A stretch of 64,000 nt of DNA from UBA1756 sp045132235 (GTDB lineage Bacteria; Bacteroidota; Bacteroidia; Bacteroidales; WCHB1-69). The notes below the pieces were generated by a model. It did not search any database. It saw only the letters and a list, made by a program, of their open reading frames with translations, and was not told the DNA's origin. The number at the start of each line of letters is the position of its first letter. Position 1 is the first letter of the stretch. The stretch lies in assembly GCA_045132235.1 (NCBI GenBank), contig JBGURX010000020.1, forward strand, positions 1-64,000. The letters run 5' to 3'. The position numbers and the translations under genes are program-made. Of this stretch, positions 41,667 to 51,499 are shown one piece after another.

Positions 41667-42329
41667 TTAGAAGTCGATTATGTCGTCCGACGGAATAACC
41701 GGTGCAGCAATCTGATCCGGCGACTGGCTCTTCAGTCTTTGTGTCACCGACATCGTGACAAACCGGAAGAACTTATGGATGTCGCGGGCGTTCTCGCCCG
41801 AAACAAGATACTCCGGATTACTGACAAACTGCATAAGCATCTCCTTGTCGGCATCTTCACCGATGGCCATTGCTATGCGGAAGGCCTTGGACGAACGGCC
41901 GTCGTTGATCAACTGAGCGAGCTTCGTCTCCCACTCATCATCATTGGGCTGTCCATCCGTCAACAAGACAATAGTCGGTCTATAGGCACGGGAGGGGACG
42001 CGTTCCCTGTCCTCAATCATCTCCTTGATCAGTTGGAATGCCTCCCCCATAGGCGTGTTGCCTTGGGCAATAAATCCCGCAAATTGGAAATGCTCCAATG
42101 GAGTCAGCGGCATGTCGCAAGTGGCGCCATTTGCCCCGAAGCTAAACAGAGCCAATTGAATCTCCGCCACCGAGCTGGATTCCTTTTTCATGGAATCTAC
42201 AAACTCGTTCAACGCATAATTCAATGCAGTGATTTTACCATCGACACTCATACTGCCACTACGGTCAACAGCAATAATTACAGGGAGGGGTCTGGGTTTC
42301 TGGTGTGTGAAATTGTTTAAGGTTTCCAT
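41667..42329 (-). CDS. TerY-like von Willebrand factor A protein (triad receptor/scaffold)
   Basis: 220 residues, almost a single vWA domain. The MIDAS is complete: DRSGSMSVDGK, the Thr in AQGNTPMGEA, and LLTDGQPNDDEWE. The C-terminal tail ends PVIPSDDIIDF. TerY/YegL proteins sit beside a PP2C phosphatase and a kinase in the TerY-P triad. In this operon it is the first gene and is probably produced in excess. I infer that it is a target or scaffold whose phosphorylation state gates the downstream effectors. Confidence 0.88.
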   Translation of the reverse strand: METLNNFTHQKPRPLPVIIAVDRSGSMSVDGKITALNYALNEFVDSMKKESSSVAEIQLALFSFGANGATCDMPLTPLEHFQFAGFIAQGNTPMGEAFQLIKEMIEDRERVPSRAYRPTIVLLTDGQPNDDEWETKLAQLINDGRSSKAFRIAMAIGEDADKEMLMQFVSNPEYLVSGENARDIHKFFRFVTMSVTQRLKSQSPDQIAAPVIPSDDIIDF

Positions 42330-42362
42330 AATGATTTGATTTTATTGGTTAATTATCGACAG

Positions 42363-42370
42363 CAAAAATA
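42363..42370 (-). promoter_or_regulatory. -7 promoter box of the TerY-P/helicase island operon
   Basis: TATTTTTG on the minus strand, 34 bp upstream of the vWA start. No operator for the WYL protein was recognised, but the region is only about 70 bp wide before the homopolymer run. Confidence 0.6.
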
Positions 42371-42399
42371 CACTATTTCTGTGCAACCATCCTGCACTC

Positions 42400-42421
42400 A
42401 AAAAAAAAAAAAAAAAAAAAA
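42400..42421. repeat. Homopolymer A22 (T22 in the operon sense)
   Basis: Twenty-two consecutive As on the plus strand, 71-92 bp upstream of the island operon start and about 30 bp upstream of the -7 box. Such a run could slip and alter promoter geometry. Confidence 0.9.
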
Positions 42422-42456
42422 CTGTAGAATACTTTAGAACATCTTCCAAAACAAAC

Positions 42457-42492
42457 AAAAACCGCCCCCATCTTGCGATGAAGGCGGTTTTT
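42457..42492 (-). terminator. Terminator of the hydrogenase operon
   Basis: A 10-bp stem (aaaaaccgcc/ggcggttttt) with a 16-nt loop, after the HndA stop, followed by a T-rich stretch on the minus strand. Confidence 0.8.
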
Positions 42493-42501
42493 CGGTTCGT
42501 C

Positions 42502-42529
42502 GTAAAGACGCACGGCGGTGCGTCTTTAC
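42502..42529. repeat. Palindromic element overlapping the HndA stop codon
   Basis: gtaaagacgcac and gtgcgtctttac (12-bp arms, loop ggcg) form a perfect inverted repeat. It belongs to the same loose family as the palindromes near 56600 and 63635. Confidence 0.8.
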
Positions 42530-43017
42530 TCCATGTTGCGGTATTCGTCAACGATGCCCTTGATGTCGGCGGGGGTGAGACGGCCATAGACCTTGTCGCC
42601 AACCATGGCAACAGGTGCCAGACCGCAAGCGCCCACGCAACGCAGACAGGTCAGAGAGAACTTGCCGTCGGGAGTGGTCTGGCCCACCTCGAGGTTGAGT
42701 TCTTTCTTGAAGGCATCCAGAACCTTCTCAGCGCCACGCACGTAGCAAGCCGTGCCCAAGCATACGCTGATCGGGTATTTGCCCTTCGGGGTCATGGTGA
42801 AGAATGCGTAGAATGAAACCACACCGTAAACCTTGGCGGTCGGAATGTGCAGACATTCAGCAATCAACTCCTGGACCTCAGCGGGAAGATAACCCAAGAA
42901 GTCCTGCGTCTGATGCAACACGTTGATCAATTCACCGGGATCATTGTTGAATTTGTTGCAGATGTCAATGACTTTGGCTCTGACATCCTTGTTCAATTTG
43001 ATGATAATCTTATCCAT
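42526..43017 (-). CDS. hndA: Hydrogenase NuoE-like [2Fe-2S] subunit (HndA/HydC-type)
   Basis: A 163-residue thioredoxin-fold [2Fe-2S] protein. It carries the characteristic NuoE arrangement: VCLGTACYVRGAEKVLD (two Cys) and SLTCLRCVGACGLAPVAMVG (two Cys). It receives electrons between the NADH/FMN subunit and the catalytic subunit. Its gene is the last of the four-gene operon, 26 bp after hndD. Confidence 0.92.
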   Translation of the reverse strand: MDKIIIKLNKDVRAKVIDICNKFNNDPGELINVLHQTQDFLGYLPAEVQELIAECLHIPTAKVYGVVSFYAFFTMTPKGKYPISVCLGTACYVRGAEKVLDAFKKELNLEVGQTTPDGKFSLTCLRCVGACGLAPVAMVGDKVYGRLTPADIKGIVDEYRNME

Positions 43018-43043
43018 TTTTTGAAACTTTCTTGATTACTAAA

Positions 43044-44831
43044 TTATTTTTCCAAATCAACCTCAACCGTCGTCTGTCTGTCGAAGTAGTGCGTGTGCAA
43101 CAGTTCGTGTGACTTGTGGCCGCACGGCTCGCCAAGATATTCTTTGTAAATAGCCTGGATAGACGGGTTTTCGTGAGATTTACGGATGGGCATTTCGCGG
43201 TCGGCGCGGTAGATGGCCTCCCAACGAGCCTTGATGATGTCGCTGTTACCGTGGTGCAGCGGCTGACCACCACCGTCGATACAACCGCCGGGGCAGGCCA
43301 TGATCTCGATGGCGTGGAACTGGCTCTTACCAGCCTTGATGTCCTCTAACAGCTTGCGGGCGTTGTGCAGACCGTGAGCGATACCGATGTTGAGTTTCAA
43401 GCCGTCAACGTCGATGGTAGCGCTACGCACACCTTCCAAACCACGGAGTTCCTCGAAGTCGATCTTCGGGAGCTGCTTCTTGGTGATGACTTCGTAAGCC
43501 GTACGGACGGCAGCCTCGATCACACCGCCAGTGGTACCGAAGATGACAGCAGCACCGGTGGATTCGCCGAGCGGGCTGTCGAACGGGATGGGATCGAGGG
43601 AGTTGAAGTCGATGTTGGCCATCTTGATGAGGCGGGCCAGCTCACGGGTAGAGATGGAGTAGTCCACATCGGGATTGCCGTTGACTTTGAACTCGTCGCG
43701 GCTGCATTCATATTTCTTGGCCAAGCAGGGCATCACAGAAACGCTGATCATATCCTCGCGTTTGCAGTTGATCTTCTCAGCGAAGTATGATTTGGCAATG
43801 GCGCCGAACATCTGCTGCGGAGATTTAGCGGTGGACGGAAGGTCGCGCATTTCCGGGAATTGGTGCTCGAAGAAGTTAACCCAAGCGGGGCAGCAGGAGG
43901 TGAGGATCGGGAGCGGAACGCTCTTGTCGCCACCCAAATATTTGGTCAGACGACCGATGAGCTCGGTACCCTCTTCCATAATGGTCAAGTCGGCGCTCCA
44001 GTCGGTGTCGAAAACGTAGTCGAAACCGAGAGCCTTGAGAGCGGCGGCCAGCTTGCCAGTGACGATGCTGCCGGGTTCCATGCCGAACTCTTCGCCGAGG
44101 GCTACACGCACGGCGGGAGCCACCTGGACGACGGTCTTCTTGGTCGGGTCGGCAATAGCGCGGATGATCTTGGGAGTGTGATCCACTTCCGTAAGGGCGC
44201 CCACGGGGCAAACGGCGACACACTGACCGCAGAAGGTACAGGGTGAGAGTTCGAGGTGCTGGTTGAAAGCGGTGGAAACCACTGCCGGGAAGCCACGTTC
44301 GATAGCGGAAAGGGCACCCACGGTCTGCATTTCGTTACACATGGTCTCGCAACGACGGCACATCACGCACTTGTTCATATCGCGGATGATGGACGGAGAA
44401 ACCTCAACCTGGTAGGTGGATTGTTCGTGACCTTCACCAACGAAGGGATTCTCGCGGATACCGAAGCGGATGGCCAGGGCCTGGAGCTCGCAGTTGCCGC
44501 TCTTGGCGCACTGGAGGCAATCGTTCGGGTGGTCGCTGAGGATGAGCTCAAGGACGGTTTTGCGGGCGTTGATCACGCGGATGGAGTTGGTGCGAACGAC
44601 CATGCCTTCCATACATTCGGTGACGCAAGCGGGAGCGAGGTTTCTGCGCTTCTCAACTTCGACGACGCAGATACGGCATCCGCCGGGTTTGTTGTGGACA
44701 TCCATGCCTTTGAATTCAAAGTGGCAAAGGGTCGGGATGTCGATGCCCATGCTTTGTGCGGCTTTAAGAATGGTAGTCCCTTTCGGAACTTCAACTTCTC
44801 TATTATCGATGGTTAATTTGATTGTATCCAT
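43044..44831 (-). CDS. hndD: [FeFe]-hydrogenase catalytic subunit (group A, HndD-type)
   Basis: 595 residues. Domains in order: an N-terminal [2Fe-2S] domain with Cys36, 52, 55 and 69, a His-ligated [4Fe-4S] (HPNDCLQCAKSGNC, about 101-114), two [4Fe-4S] ferredoxin clusters (CVMCRRCETMC, CTFCGQCVAVCP) and the H-cluster domain. The three H-cluster motifs are intact: TSCCPAW (311-317), MPCLAKKYE (367-375) and EIMACPGGCIDGGGQ (509-523). It evolves or consumes H2, coupled to NAD(P)H and ferredoxin in the HndABCD complex. The maturation genes hydEFG are not in the window. Confidence 0.95.
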   Translation of the reverse strand: MDTIKLTIDNREVEVPKGTTILKAAQSMGIDIPTLCHFEFKGMDVHNKPGGCRICVVEVEKRRNLAPACVTECMEGMVVRTNSIRVINARKTVLELILSDHPNDCLQCAKSGNCELQALAIRFGIRENPFVGEGHEQSTYQVEVSPSIIRDMNKCVMCRRCETMCNEMQTVGALSAIERGFPAVVSTAFNQHLELSPCTFCGQCVAVCPVGALTEVDHTPKIIRAIADPTKKTVVQVAPAVRVALGEEFGMEPGSIVTGKLAAALKALGFDYVFDTDWSADLTIMEEGTELIGRLTKYLGGDKSVPLPILTSCCPAWVNFFEHQFPEMRDLPSTAKSPQQMFGAIAKSYFAEKINCKREDMISVSVMPCLAKKYECSRDEFKVNGNPDVDYSISTRELARLIKMANIDFNSLDPIPFDSPLGESTGAAVIFGTTGGVIEAAVRTAYEVITKKQLPKIDFEELRGLEGVRSATIDVDGLKLNIGIAHGLHNARKLLEDIKAGKSQFHAIEIMACPGGCIDGGGQPLHHGNSDIIKARWEAIYRADREMPIRKSHENPSIQAIYKEYLGEPCGHKSHELLHTHYFDRQTTVEVDLEK

Positions 44832-44846
44832 TTATCTAATACTTTA

Positions 44847-46640
44847 TTATTTAATACTAATTGCGTTAAACTTACATTTTTCGTAGCAAGTGCCGCACTT
44901 GATACAGGCGTTCTGGTCGATTTCGTGCGGGTTCTTGACGGTGCCGTGGATAGCGCCAACCGGACATGCTCTTGCGCAGGCGGTGCAACCCTTACACTTG
45001 TCAGGATCGATGACATACTGTTTGAGGGCCTTGCACTGACCGGCAGGACATTTCTTATCGACAACGTGTGCCACGTACTCATCCCAGAAGTTGTCGATGG
45101 TGGACAACACCGGGTTCGGGGAGGTCTGACCCAAGCCGCAGAGAGCAGTGTCTTTGATGACGTGGGCGAGGTTACGCAATTCTTCAAGGTCTTCCATCGT
45201 GCCCTTGCCTTCGGTGATCTTCACGAGGATTTCGTGGAGACGCTTGTTACCGATACGGCAGGGTGAGCACTTACCGCAGGATTCTTCCACGGTGAATTCG
45301 AGGTAGAACTTGGCGACGGAAACCATACAGGAGGTTTCGTCCATCACAATCATACCACCGGAACCCATCATAGAGCCGGCAGCGATGAGGTTTTCGTAAT
45401 CGATCGGGGTGTCGAGGAACTTCTCGGTCAAGCAGCCACCGGAGGGGCCACCAGTCTGGACGGCTTTGAACTTTCTGCCGTTCTTGATACCGCCACCGAT
45501 TTCGTAGATGACTTCGCGAAGGGTGATACCCATCGGAACCTCGATCAAACCGACGTTGTTAATCTGGCCTGCCAATGCGAACACCTTCGTACCTTTGGAT
45601 TTCTCGGTACCGATGGAAGAGAACCATTCCCAACCCTTGTTGATGATAACCGGAATGTTGGCGAGGGTCTCGACGTTGTTCACGTTGGAGGGTTTCTTCA
45701 TGTAACCTTCAACGGCCGGGAACGGCGGTTTGAAGGTGGGTTCGCCGCGGAGACCTTCCATGGAGTGGATGAGGGCGGTCTCTTCACCGCAGACGAAAGC
45801 GCCGGCACCGTAGCGGAGTTCGATGTCGAAATCGAAGTCGGTGCCGAAGATGTTCTTGCCGAGGAGGCCGTATTCACGGGCCTGGGCGATAGCGACCTGC
45901 AGGCGGTGGATAGCCAGCGGGTACTCAGCGCGGATGTAAACCAAACCCTTGGTGGCGCCGATGCAGAAACCGCCGATAGCCATAGCTTCGATGACGGTGT
46001 GCGGGTCACCTTCGAGGATGGAACGATCCATGAACGCGCCCGGGTCACCCTCGTCGGCGTTGCAGATCATATATTTCTGGTCGGCCTTGTTGGGACGGCA
46101 GAGGCTCCACTTCATACCGGTGGGAAAGCCAGCGCCGCCACGACCACGGAGGCCTGATTTCTTGATATCCTCGATGGTAGCTTCGGGATCATTTCTCTCC
46201 AGAACGCTGGCGAGAGCTTTGTAACCGTCGCGGGCGATGTACTCGTCGATGTTCTCGGGGTTGATGAAACCGCAGTTACGCAAAGCGATACGCATCTGTT
46301 TTTTGTAGAAGCCCATGTGTTTGGAGTCGGCTTTGTGCTCCTGGCTCTTCGGGTCGAGATAGAGGAGGCGTTCGACTTTTCTACCCTTGATGATGTGCTC
46401 GTCGATGATTTCGCGGCAATCTTCGGGTTTCACCTGGGTGTAGAACGTGTTGTCGGGCAGCATTTTCACGATGGGGCCCTTTTCGCAGAAACCGAAACAG
46501 CCGGTACCCACGATCTGAACATCGTTCTCTAAATTTTTCTCCTTGAGGAGCTGTTCGAAATTCTCTTTAATCTTGGCGCTTTGGGAGGCGTGGCAACCCG
46601 TACCGCCGCAAATCAAGATATGGTATTTGTAATTAGCCAT
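44847..46640 (-). CDS. hndC: Hydrogenase NuoF-like NAD(P)H/FMN subunit (HndC-type)
   Basis: 597 residues. An N-terminal thioredoxin-like [2Fe-2S] domain (CGGTGCHAS, VGTGCFGFC) is followed by the NuoF core: NADH binding GLRGRGGAGFPTG, FMN binding NADEGDPGAFMDR, and a [4Fe-4S] site ESCGKCSPCRIG. A C-terminal two-cluster ferredoxin (CKGCTACARACPVG, CIKCGTCYEKCKF) completes it. It is the electron-entry/exit subunit of an NAD(P)-linked hydrogenase, likely electron-bifurcating. Confidence 0.94.
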   Translation of the reverse strand: MANYKYHILICGGTGCHASQSAKIKENFEQLLKEKNLENDVQIVGTGCFGFCEKGPIVKMLPDNTFYTQVKPEDCREIIDEHIIKGRKVERLLYLDPKSQEHKADSKHMGFYKKQMRIALRNCGFINPENIDEYIARDGYKALASVLERNDPEATIEDIKKSGLRGRGGAGFPTGMKWSLCRPNKADQKYMICNADEGDPGAFMDRSILEGDPHTVIEAMAIGGFCIGATKGLVYIRAEYPLAIHRLQVAIAQAREYGLLGKNIFGTDFDFDIELRYGAGAFVCGEETALIHSMEGLRGEPTFKPPFPAVEGYMKKPSNVNNVETLANIPVIINKGWEWFSSIGTEKSKGTKVFALAGQINNVGLIEVPMGITLREVIYEIGGGIKNGRKFKAVQTGGPSGGCLTEKFLDTPIDYENLIAAGSMMGSGGMIVMDETSCMVSVAKFYLEFTVEESCGKCSPCRIGNKRLHEILVKITEGKGTMEDLEELRNLAHVIKDTALCGLGQTSPNPVLSTIDNFWDEYVAHVVDKKCPAGQCKALKQYVIDPDKCKGCTACARACPVGAIHGTVKNPHEIDQNACIKCGTCYEKCKFNAISIK

Positions 46641-46659
46641 TCTGTAAATATTTTATGGG

Positions 46660-47055
46660 TTATTTATCGATTTTTTCATAGTTAACGGGGATGATGCCGT
46701 CGAGCAGCTCGTTGCCCACGAGGTATTTCTCCACCAATTCGGTAGCCTTGGCAGGGGTGATGTAGCCGAAAACGACGGGATCCATGCCGGGTTTCTTCAC
46801 CTCCACGGTGGGTTCGGCGTAGCAGTAGCCCATGCAGCCGGTCTGGGTGACCACAACGGGAAGTTTGCGGCTGTTGCACTCGTTGATGATGGTTTCCATC
46901 ACCTGCTTGGCACCGGAGGCGATACCGCAGGTGGCCATGGCGACCTTGACCTGGATCATGTTGTCAACATTGTCGCCCATTTCGCGCAACTGCAAATTGG
47001 ATTGAAGCTCTTCTCTTTTCTTCTTCAAATCCGCTAATGACTTGATTTTTTCCAT
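46660..47055 (-). CDS. hndB: Hydrogenase [2Fe-2S] ferredoxin-domain subunit (HndB-type)
   Basis: A 131-residue thioredoxin-like [2Fe-2S] protein, with cysteines in VAMATCGIASGAKQV and TQTGCMGYCYAEPTVEV, preceded by a short helical leader (SLADLKKKREEL). It is the fourth component of Hnd-type hydrogenases and lies first in the operon. Its neighbours (HndC, HndD, HndA) follow with 12-26 bp gaps, so one transcript from the box at 47114 is expected. Confidence 0.9.
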   Translation of the reverse strand: MEKIKSLADLKKKREELQSNLQLREMGDNVDNMIQVKVAMATCGIASGAKQVMETIINECNSRKLPVVVTQTGCMGYCYAEPTVEVKKPGMDPVVFGYITPAKATELVEKYLVGNELLDGIIPVNYEKIDK

Positions 47056-47113
47056 AGTTACCTTGTTTTTGTTTATAATTTATATGGTAAAATTTGATAT
47101 TCCAAATCCGCGG

Positions 47114-47121
47114 CAAATTTA
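47114..47121 (-). promoter_or_regulatory. -7 promoter box of the hydrogenase operon
   Basis: TAAATTTG on the minus strand, 59 bp upstream of hndB. Confidence 0.5.
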
Positions 47122-47153
47122 AGAAATAAAATGATATGAAATGGGGATAGTTG

Positions 47154-47178
47154 AAAAAAAAATCCCCTCTTTTGGGGA
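47154..47178 (-). terminator. Terminator of fumC
   Basis: A 5-bp G/C stem (tcccc/gggga) with a 6-nt loop, followed by nine Ts on the minus strand. Confidence 0.7.
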
Positions 47179-47194
47179 GGGGGGAAGAATGCTC

Positions 47195-48580
<1,386 letters not shown>

Positions 48581-48605
48581 ATCTTTTCTCAACAATTATG
48601 ACTTG

Positions 48606-48613
48606 CAAAAATA
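48606..48613 (-). promoter_or_regulatory. -7 promoter box of fumC
   Basis: TATTTTTG on the minus strand, 26 bp upstream of fumC. Confidence 0.6.
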
Positions 48614-48643
48614 CGGATTTTTCTTTTATATCATTTTTTTATT

Positions 48644-48651
48644 TAATTTTG
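48644..48651 (+). promoter_or_regulatory. -7 promoter box of the secreted protein at 48671
   Basis: TAATTTTG, 20 bp before the start, divergent from fumC. Confidence 0.6.
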
Positions 48652-48670
48652 CCCAGCAAATTTTATCACA

Positions 48671-50206
48671 ATGAAACACTTCACCCTTGTCCTCATTTCC
48701 ATCGTCATGATGGTGGTACTCATGCCGTCGCTGCAAGCACAGAGCACCCCCTCCGGCCCCATTGTCATGAATTTCTCGAAAGAGCACTACAGCCATGCCG
48801 TACTGGCTAACAACGACCAGCAGCTGGTGGCCTACTGCAGTCCGATATGGCAGAAACTGAAGAAGTGTTACCACTCCATCGTAACCTACGACAAGACCAC
48901 GAACATCACCTCCTCGTGCGTGCTGAACCTCTCATCGGATTACAAGCGGCTGGTCGCCTTCGATGCCGGCGACTCCTACTTTGTGGCCTACTCGCGTTAT
49001 GCGAAAGCCACCGAATATGAATTCTCCACCGCCTCCATCCCCAAAGACTGCGCCAACGACTATACGGTAACCCCGCGCACCGTGCTTGCCCTCGACATCG
49101 ACCGCAACGGCTATGTGCAGTCGTTCGTGGCCGAATCGGCCGACCACACCAAACACGCCATCGTGCTGGTGGGCATCAACAAGAAGGAGATGGCCGACAA
49201 ATTTTACTTTTATGTATATGATGATGCCGGGCGGGAGGTGCTCTCCAAAATTCTCGCCCCCGAAATCAACGGGGACAGCTTTTCCATTGAGGATCTGGAG
49301 GTTACCAACGATGGCGATGCGCTGCTGTTGATGCGCACCGGCCGGAAAGACAAGACTGGCAGCTCCTCCATCCACCTGCTCACCTGCACCCAGCAGGGTG
49401 GCAAAAGCTATGTGGAGCCGGTCCGTTTCGGTGAGATCCAATCCATGCGGCTGCTGGTGCTGAACAACGGCAACTACTTTGTGGGCGGCTACTGTGCGGA
49501 AGAGCAAGAAAAGCCCACGTCGGAGTATTTTTCCTGCATCTTCAACAAAAAATTATGGAACTTCGAACCCGCCAAGCACTTCAAACTTCCTGAAAATCAG
49601 CAACCCAAGCACGAATATATGCTGCTCTATTTCATCCGCTACTACACCCATTGCGCAGCCCTCCATGAGTTAGACAATGGTGAGGTGGTCATGCTCGGCG
49701 AACACCGCGCCATGGTGGTTGAGACCGGACAAGGCACCACCTACTACCACTATGCTCGCGACATTGTGTATCAGCACTTTGACGCCGACGGCGGGTCGAT
49801 GCACGCCAAAAGACTCGCAAAATACCAGGCCACCCAATTCGAGAAAGGTGCCGTAAACTTTAATGCAGAGTGGTACACCTACGACAAGTTGGGCATCTCC
49901 TTCAGTTCGTTTGTATCCGGCAATTCCGTGTACGTTCTGTATCAGGACCATCAGGATAATTTCAACAAGAAAGACGGTTCCACCATGTACTCCACCATCA
50001 CCACCCGCGCCAAGAGCTGTACCGTGCTGGCACGGTTAGATGACGACGGGCCGACTATGAAACTGTTGATGATGCCCGGCAAGGCGAAACGGACGCTCCA
50101 CAACCTCTGGCTGTTTGACGGGAAAGAGTTCTGGTATGGCATGTACAACCTGAAGGATTATTCATTGGAGCGCAGCACATTAAACGACATTTTTTCAGAA
50201 AAATAA
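48671..50206 (+). CDS. Secreted protein of unknown function
   Basis: 511 residues with a signal peptide (about residues 1-23, ending SLQAQ). No domain is recognised; the pattern of short beta strands with repeated aromatic and charged turns (YHSIVTYDKTTN, FYFYVYDDAGREV, HLLTCTQQGG, YSTITTRAKSC) suggests a beta-propeller-like fold. It is followed 9 bp later by a CoA-transferase gene on the same strand, with no evident functional link. Confidence 0.6.
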   Translation: MKHFTLVLISIVMMVVLMPSLQAQSTPSGPIVMNFSKEHYSHAVLANNDQQLVAYCSPIWQKLKKCYHSIVTYDKTTNITSSCVLNLSSDYKRLVAFDAGDSYFVAYSRYAKATEYEFSTASIPKDCANDYTVTPRTVLALDIDRNGYVQSFVAESADHTKHAIVLVGINKKEMADKFYFYVYDDAGREVLSKILAPEINGDSFSIEDLEVTNDGDALLLMRTGRKDKTGSSSIHLLTCTQQGGKSYVEPVRFGEIQSMRLLVLNNGNYFVGGYCAEEQEKPTSEYFSCIFNKKLWNFEPAKHFKLPENQQPKHEYMLLYFIRYYTHCAALHELDNGEVVMLGEHRAMVVETGQGTTYYHYARDIVYQHFDADGGSMHAKRLAKYQATQFEKGAVNFNAEWYTYDKLGISFSSFVSGNSVYVLYQDHQDNFNKKDGSTMYSTITTRAKSCTVLARLDDDGPTMKLLMMPGKAKRTLHNLWLFDGKEFWYGMYNLKDYSLERSTLNDIFSEK

Positions 50207-50215
50207 TAAAAAACC

Positions 50216-51499
50216 ATGACTCCCCTCCCCTTTATGACTGCCGAAGAGGCCGTGCGCCTTGTGAAATCGGGCGACCACCTGCACTGGCCCTGTGTGGCCG
50301 CCGCTCCCGAGCACCTCATCCGTGCCCTCGTGGCCCGCGCCAGCGAGTTGGAAAATGTTACCATCACCCATCTCTATACCGAAGGGTATGCCGACTACGT
50401 GCTGCCCCAGTATGCCCGGAACTTCCACCTCGACTCGTTCTTCATCGGCGGGAATGTGCGCAAGGCTACCCAAGCCGGCTATGCCGACTACATCCCCTGC
50501 TCGCTGTCCGACACCGCCCGCATCATCCGTGAGGGGCACCAGCCCGTGAACGGCGTGTTCATCATGGTGAGCGAGCCCGACGAGGAGGGTTTCGTGTCGC
50601 TCGGCACGTCAGTAGATTGCACGCTGGCGGCCATCGAGCGGGCGGAGTATGTCATCGCGCAGGTCAACCGCTACATGCCGTTTTGTTACGGCGACGCCCG
50701 CATCCCGATGTCGAAAATCACGGCATGGGTGCGGCACGACGTGCCGTTGGCGGAGGCCGAATTCCCGGCGCTGAGCGAGCAGGACATCGCCATCGGCAAA
50801 CATGCGGCGGCCTTGGTACCCGACGGCGCCACGCTGCAAATCGGCATCGGCAACATCCCCAACGCGGTACTGGCACAGCTCGGCGGCCACCAGCATTTAG
50901 GCATCCACTCGGAGATGTTCTCCGACGGTGTGCTGCCCCTGATCGAGCGCGGCGTGATTGACGGCAGCCGCAAGCAGGTTGACCCCGGTAAGCACGTGGC
51001 CACCTTCTTGAAAGGAACGCAGAAACTATATGATTTTGTGGACCATAACCCCGACGTGCTGATGCACGATGTGGCCTACACCAACAATCCGGCGGTGATT
51101 GCCCGCAACCCCAAGGTGGTGGCCCTCAACTCGGCCATCCAGATCGACCTCACGGGGCAGGTGTGCGCCGACTCCATCGGCACCACTATGTTCAGCGGGT
51201 CGGGCGGGCAGCTCGACTTCATGCTGGGGGCAGGTGCGAGCGAGGGCGGTGTGCCCATCATCGCCATGCCTGCCGCCACCGGCAAAGGGGTGAGCAAGAT
51301 TGTGCCCACGCTGACCGAAGGCGCCGGCGTGGTGACGCCACGCACGGTGGTACACTGGGTGATTACCGAGTACGGGGCAGTGAATCTCTTCGGAAAACCG
51401 ATGCGCGAGCGCGCCAAACTGCTGATTTCCATCGCCCATCCTGCCGCACGGGAAACGCTGGAGCGGGCAGCATTTGAACGATTTGGGGGAAACAATTAA
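50216..51499 (+). CDS. Acetyl-CoA hydrolase/4-hydroxybutyrate CoA-transferase family protein
   Basis: 427 residues. The family I CoA-transferase pattern is complete: the N-terminal SGDHLHWPCVAAAPEHLI, QIGIGNIPNAVLAQL, the catalytic Glu in LGIHSEMFSDGVL, and GSGGQLDFMLGAGASEGGVPIIAMPA followed by VTPRTVVHWVITEYGAVNL. It may transfer CoA between acetyl- and succinyl/4-hydroxybutyrate or propionate in fermentation; the exact donor and acceptor are undetermined. The stop overlaps the end of the convergent gene by 4 bp. Confidence 0.88.
   Translation: MTPLPFMTAEEAVRLVKSGDHLHWPCVAAAPEHLIRALVARASELENVTITHLYTEGYADYVLPQYARNFHLDSFFIGGNVRKATQAGYADYIPCSLSDTARIIREGHQPVNGVFIMVSEPDEEGFVSLGTSVDCTLAAIERAEYVIAQVNRYMPFCYGDARIPMSKITAWVRHDVPLAEAEFPALSEQDIAIGKHAAALVPDGATLQIGIGNIPNAVLAQLGGHQHLGIHSEMFSDGVLPLIERGVIDGSRKQVDPGKHVATFLKGTQKLYDFVDHNPDVLMHDVAYTNNPAVIARNPKVVALNSAIQIDLTGQVCADSIGTTMFSGSGGQLDFMLGAGASEGGVPIIAMPAATGKGVSKIVPTLTEGAGVVTPRTVVHWVITEYGAVNLFGKPMRERAKLLISIAHPAARETLERAAFERFGGNN

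Noticed and set aside
29623..42421. Classical McrBC, DISARM or BREX system
   Set aside because: No McrC with a clear nuclease domain, no methyltransferase, and no BrxC/PglX or DrmA-D homologue was recognised; only the McrB-like ATPase and WYL regulator overlap with these systems.
42400..42421. A22 run as the T-tract of the hydrogenase terminator
   Set aside because: The stem-loop at 42457-42492 is about 35 bp away on the transcript, too far to act as its U-tract.
28912..42525. Integrase, transposase or tRNA attachment site at the island borders
   Set aside because: None seen: the left edge is an HD-domain gene and the right edge the hydrogenase terminator. Transfer is suggested only by composition and content.
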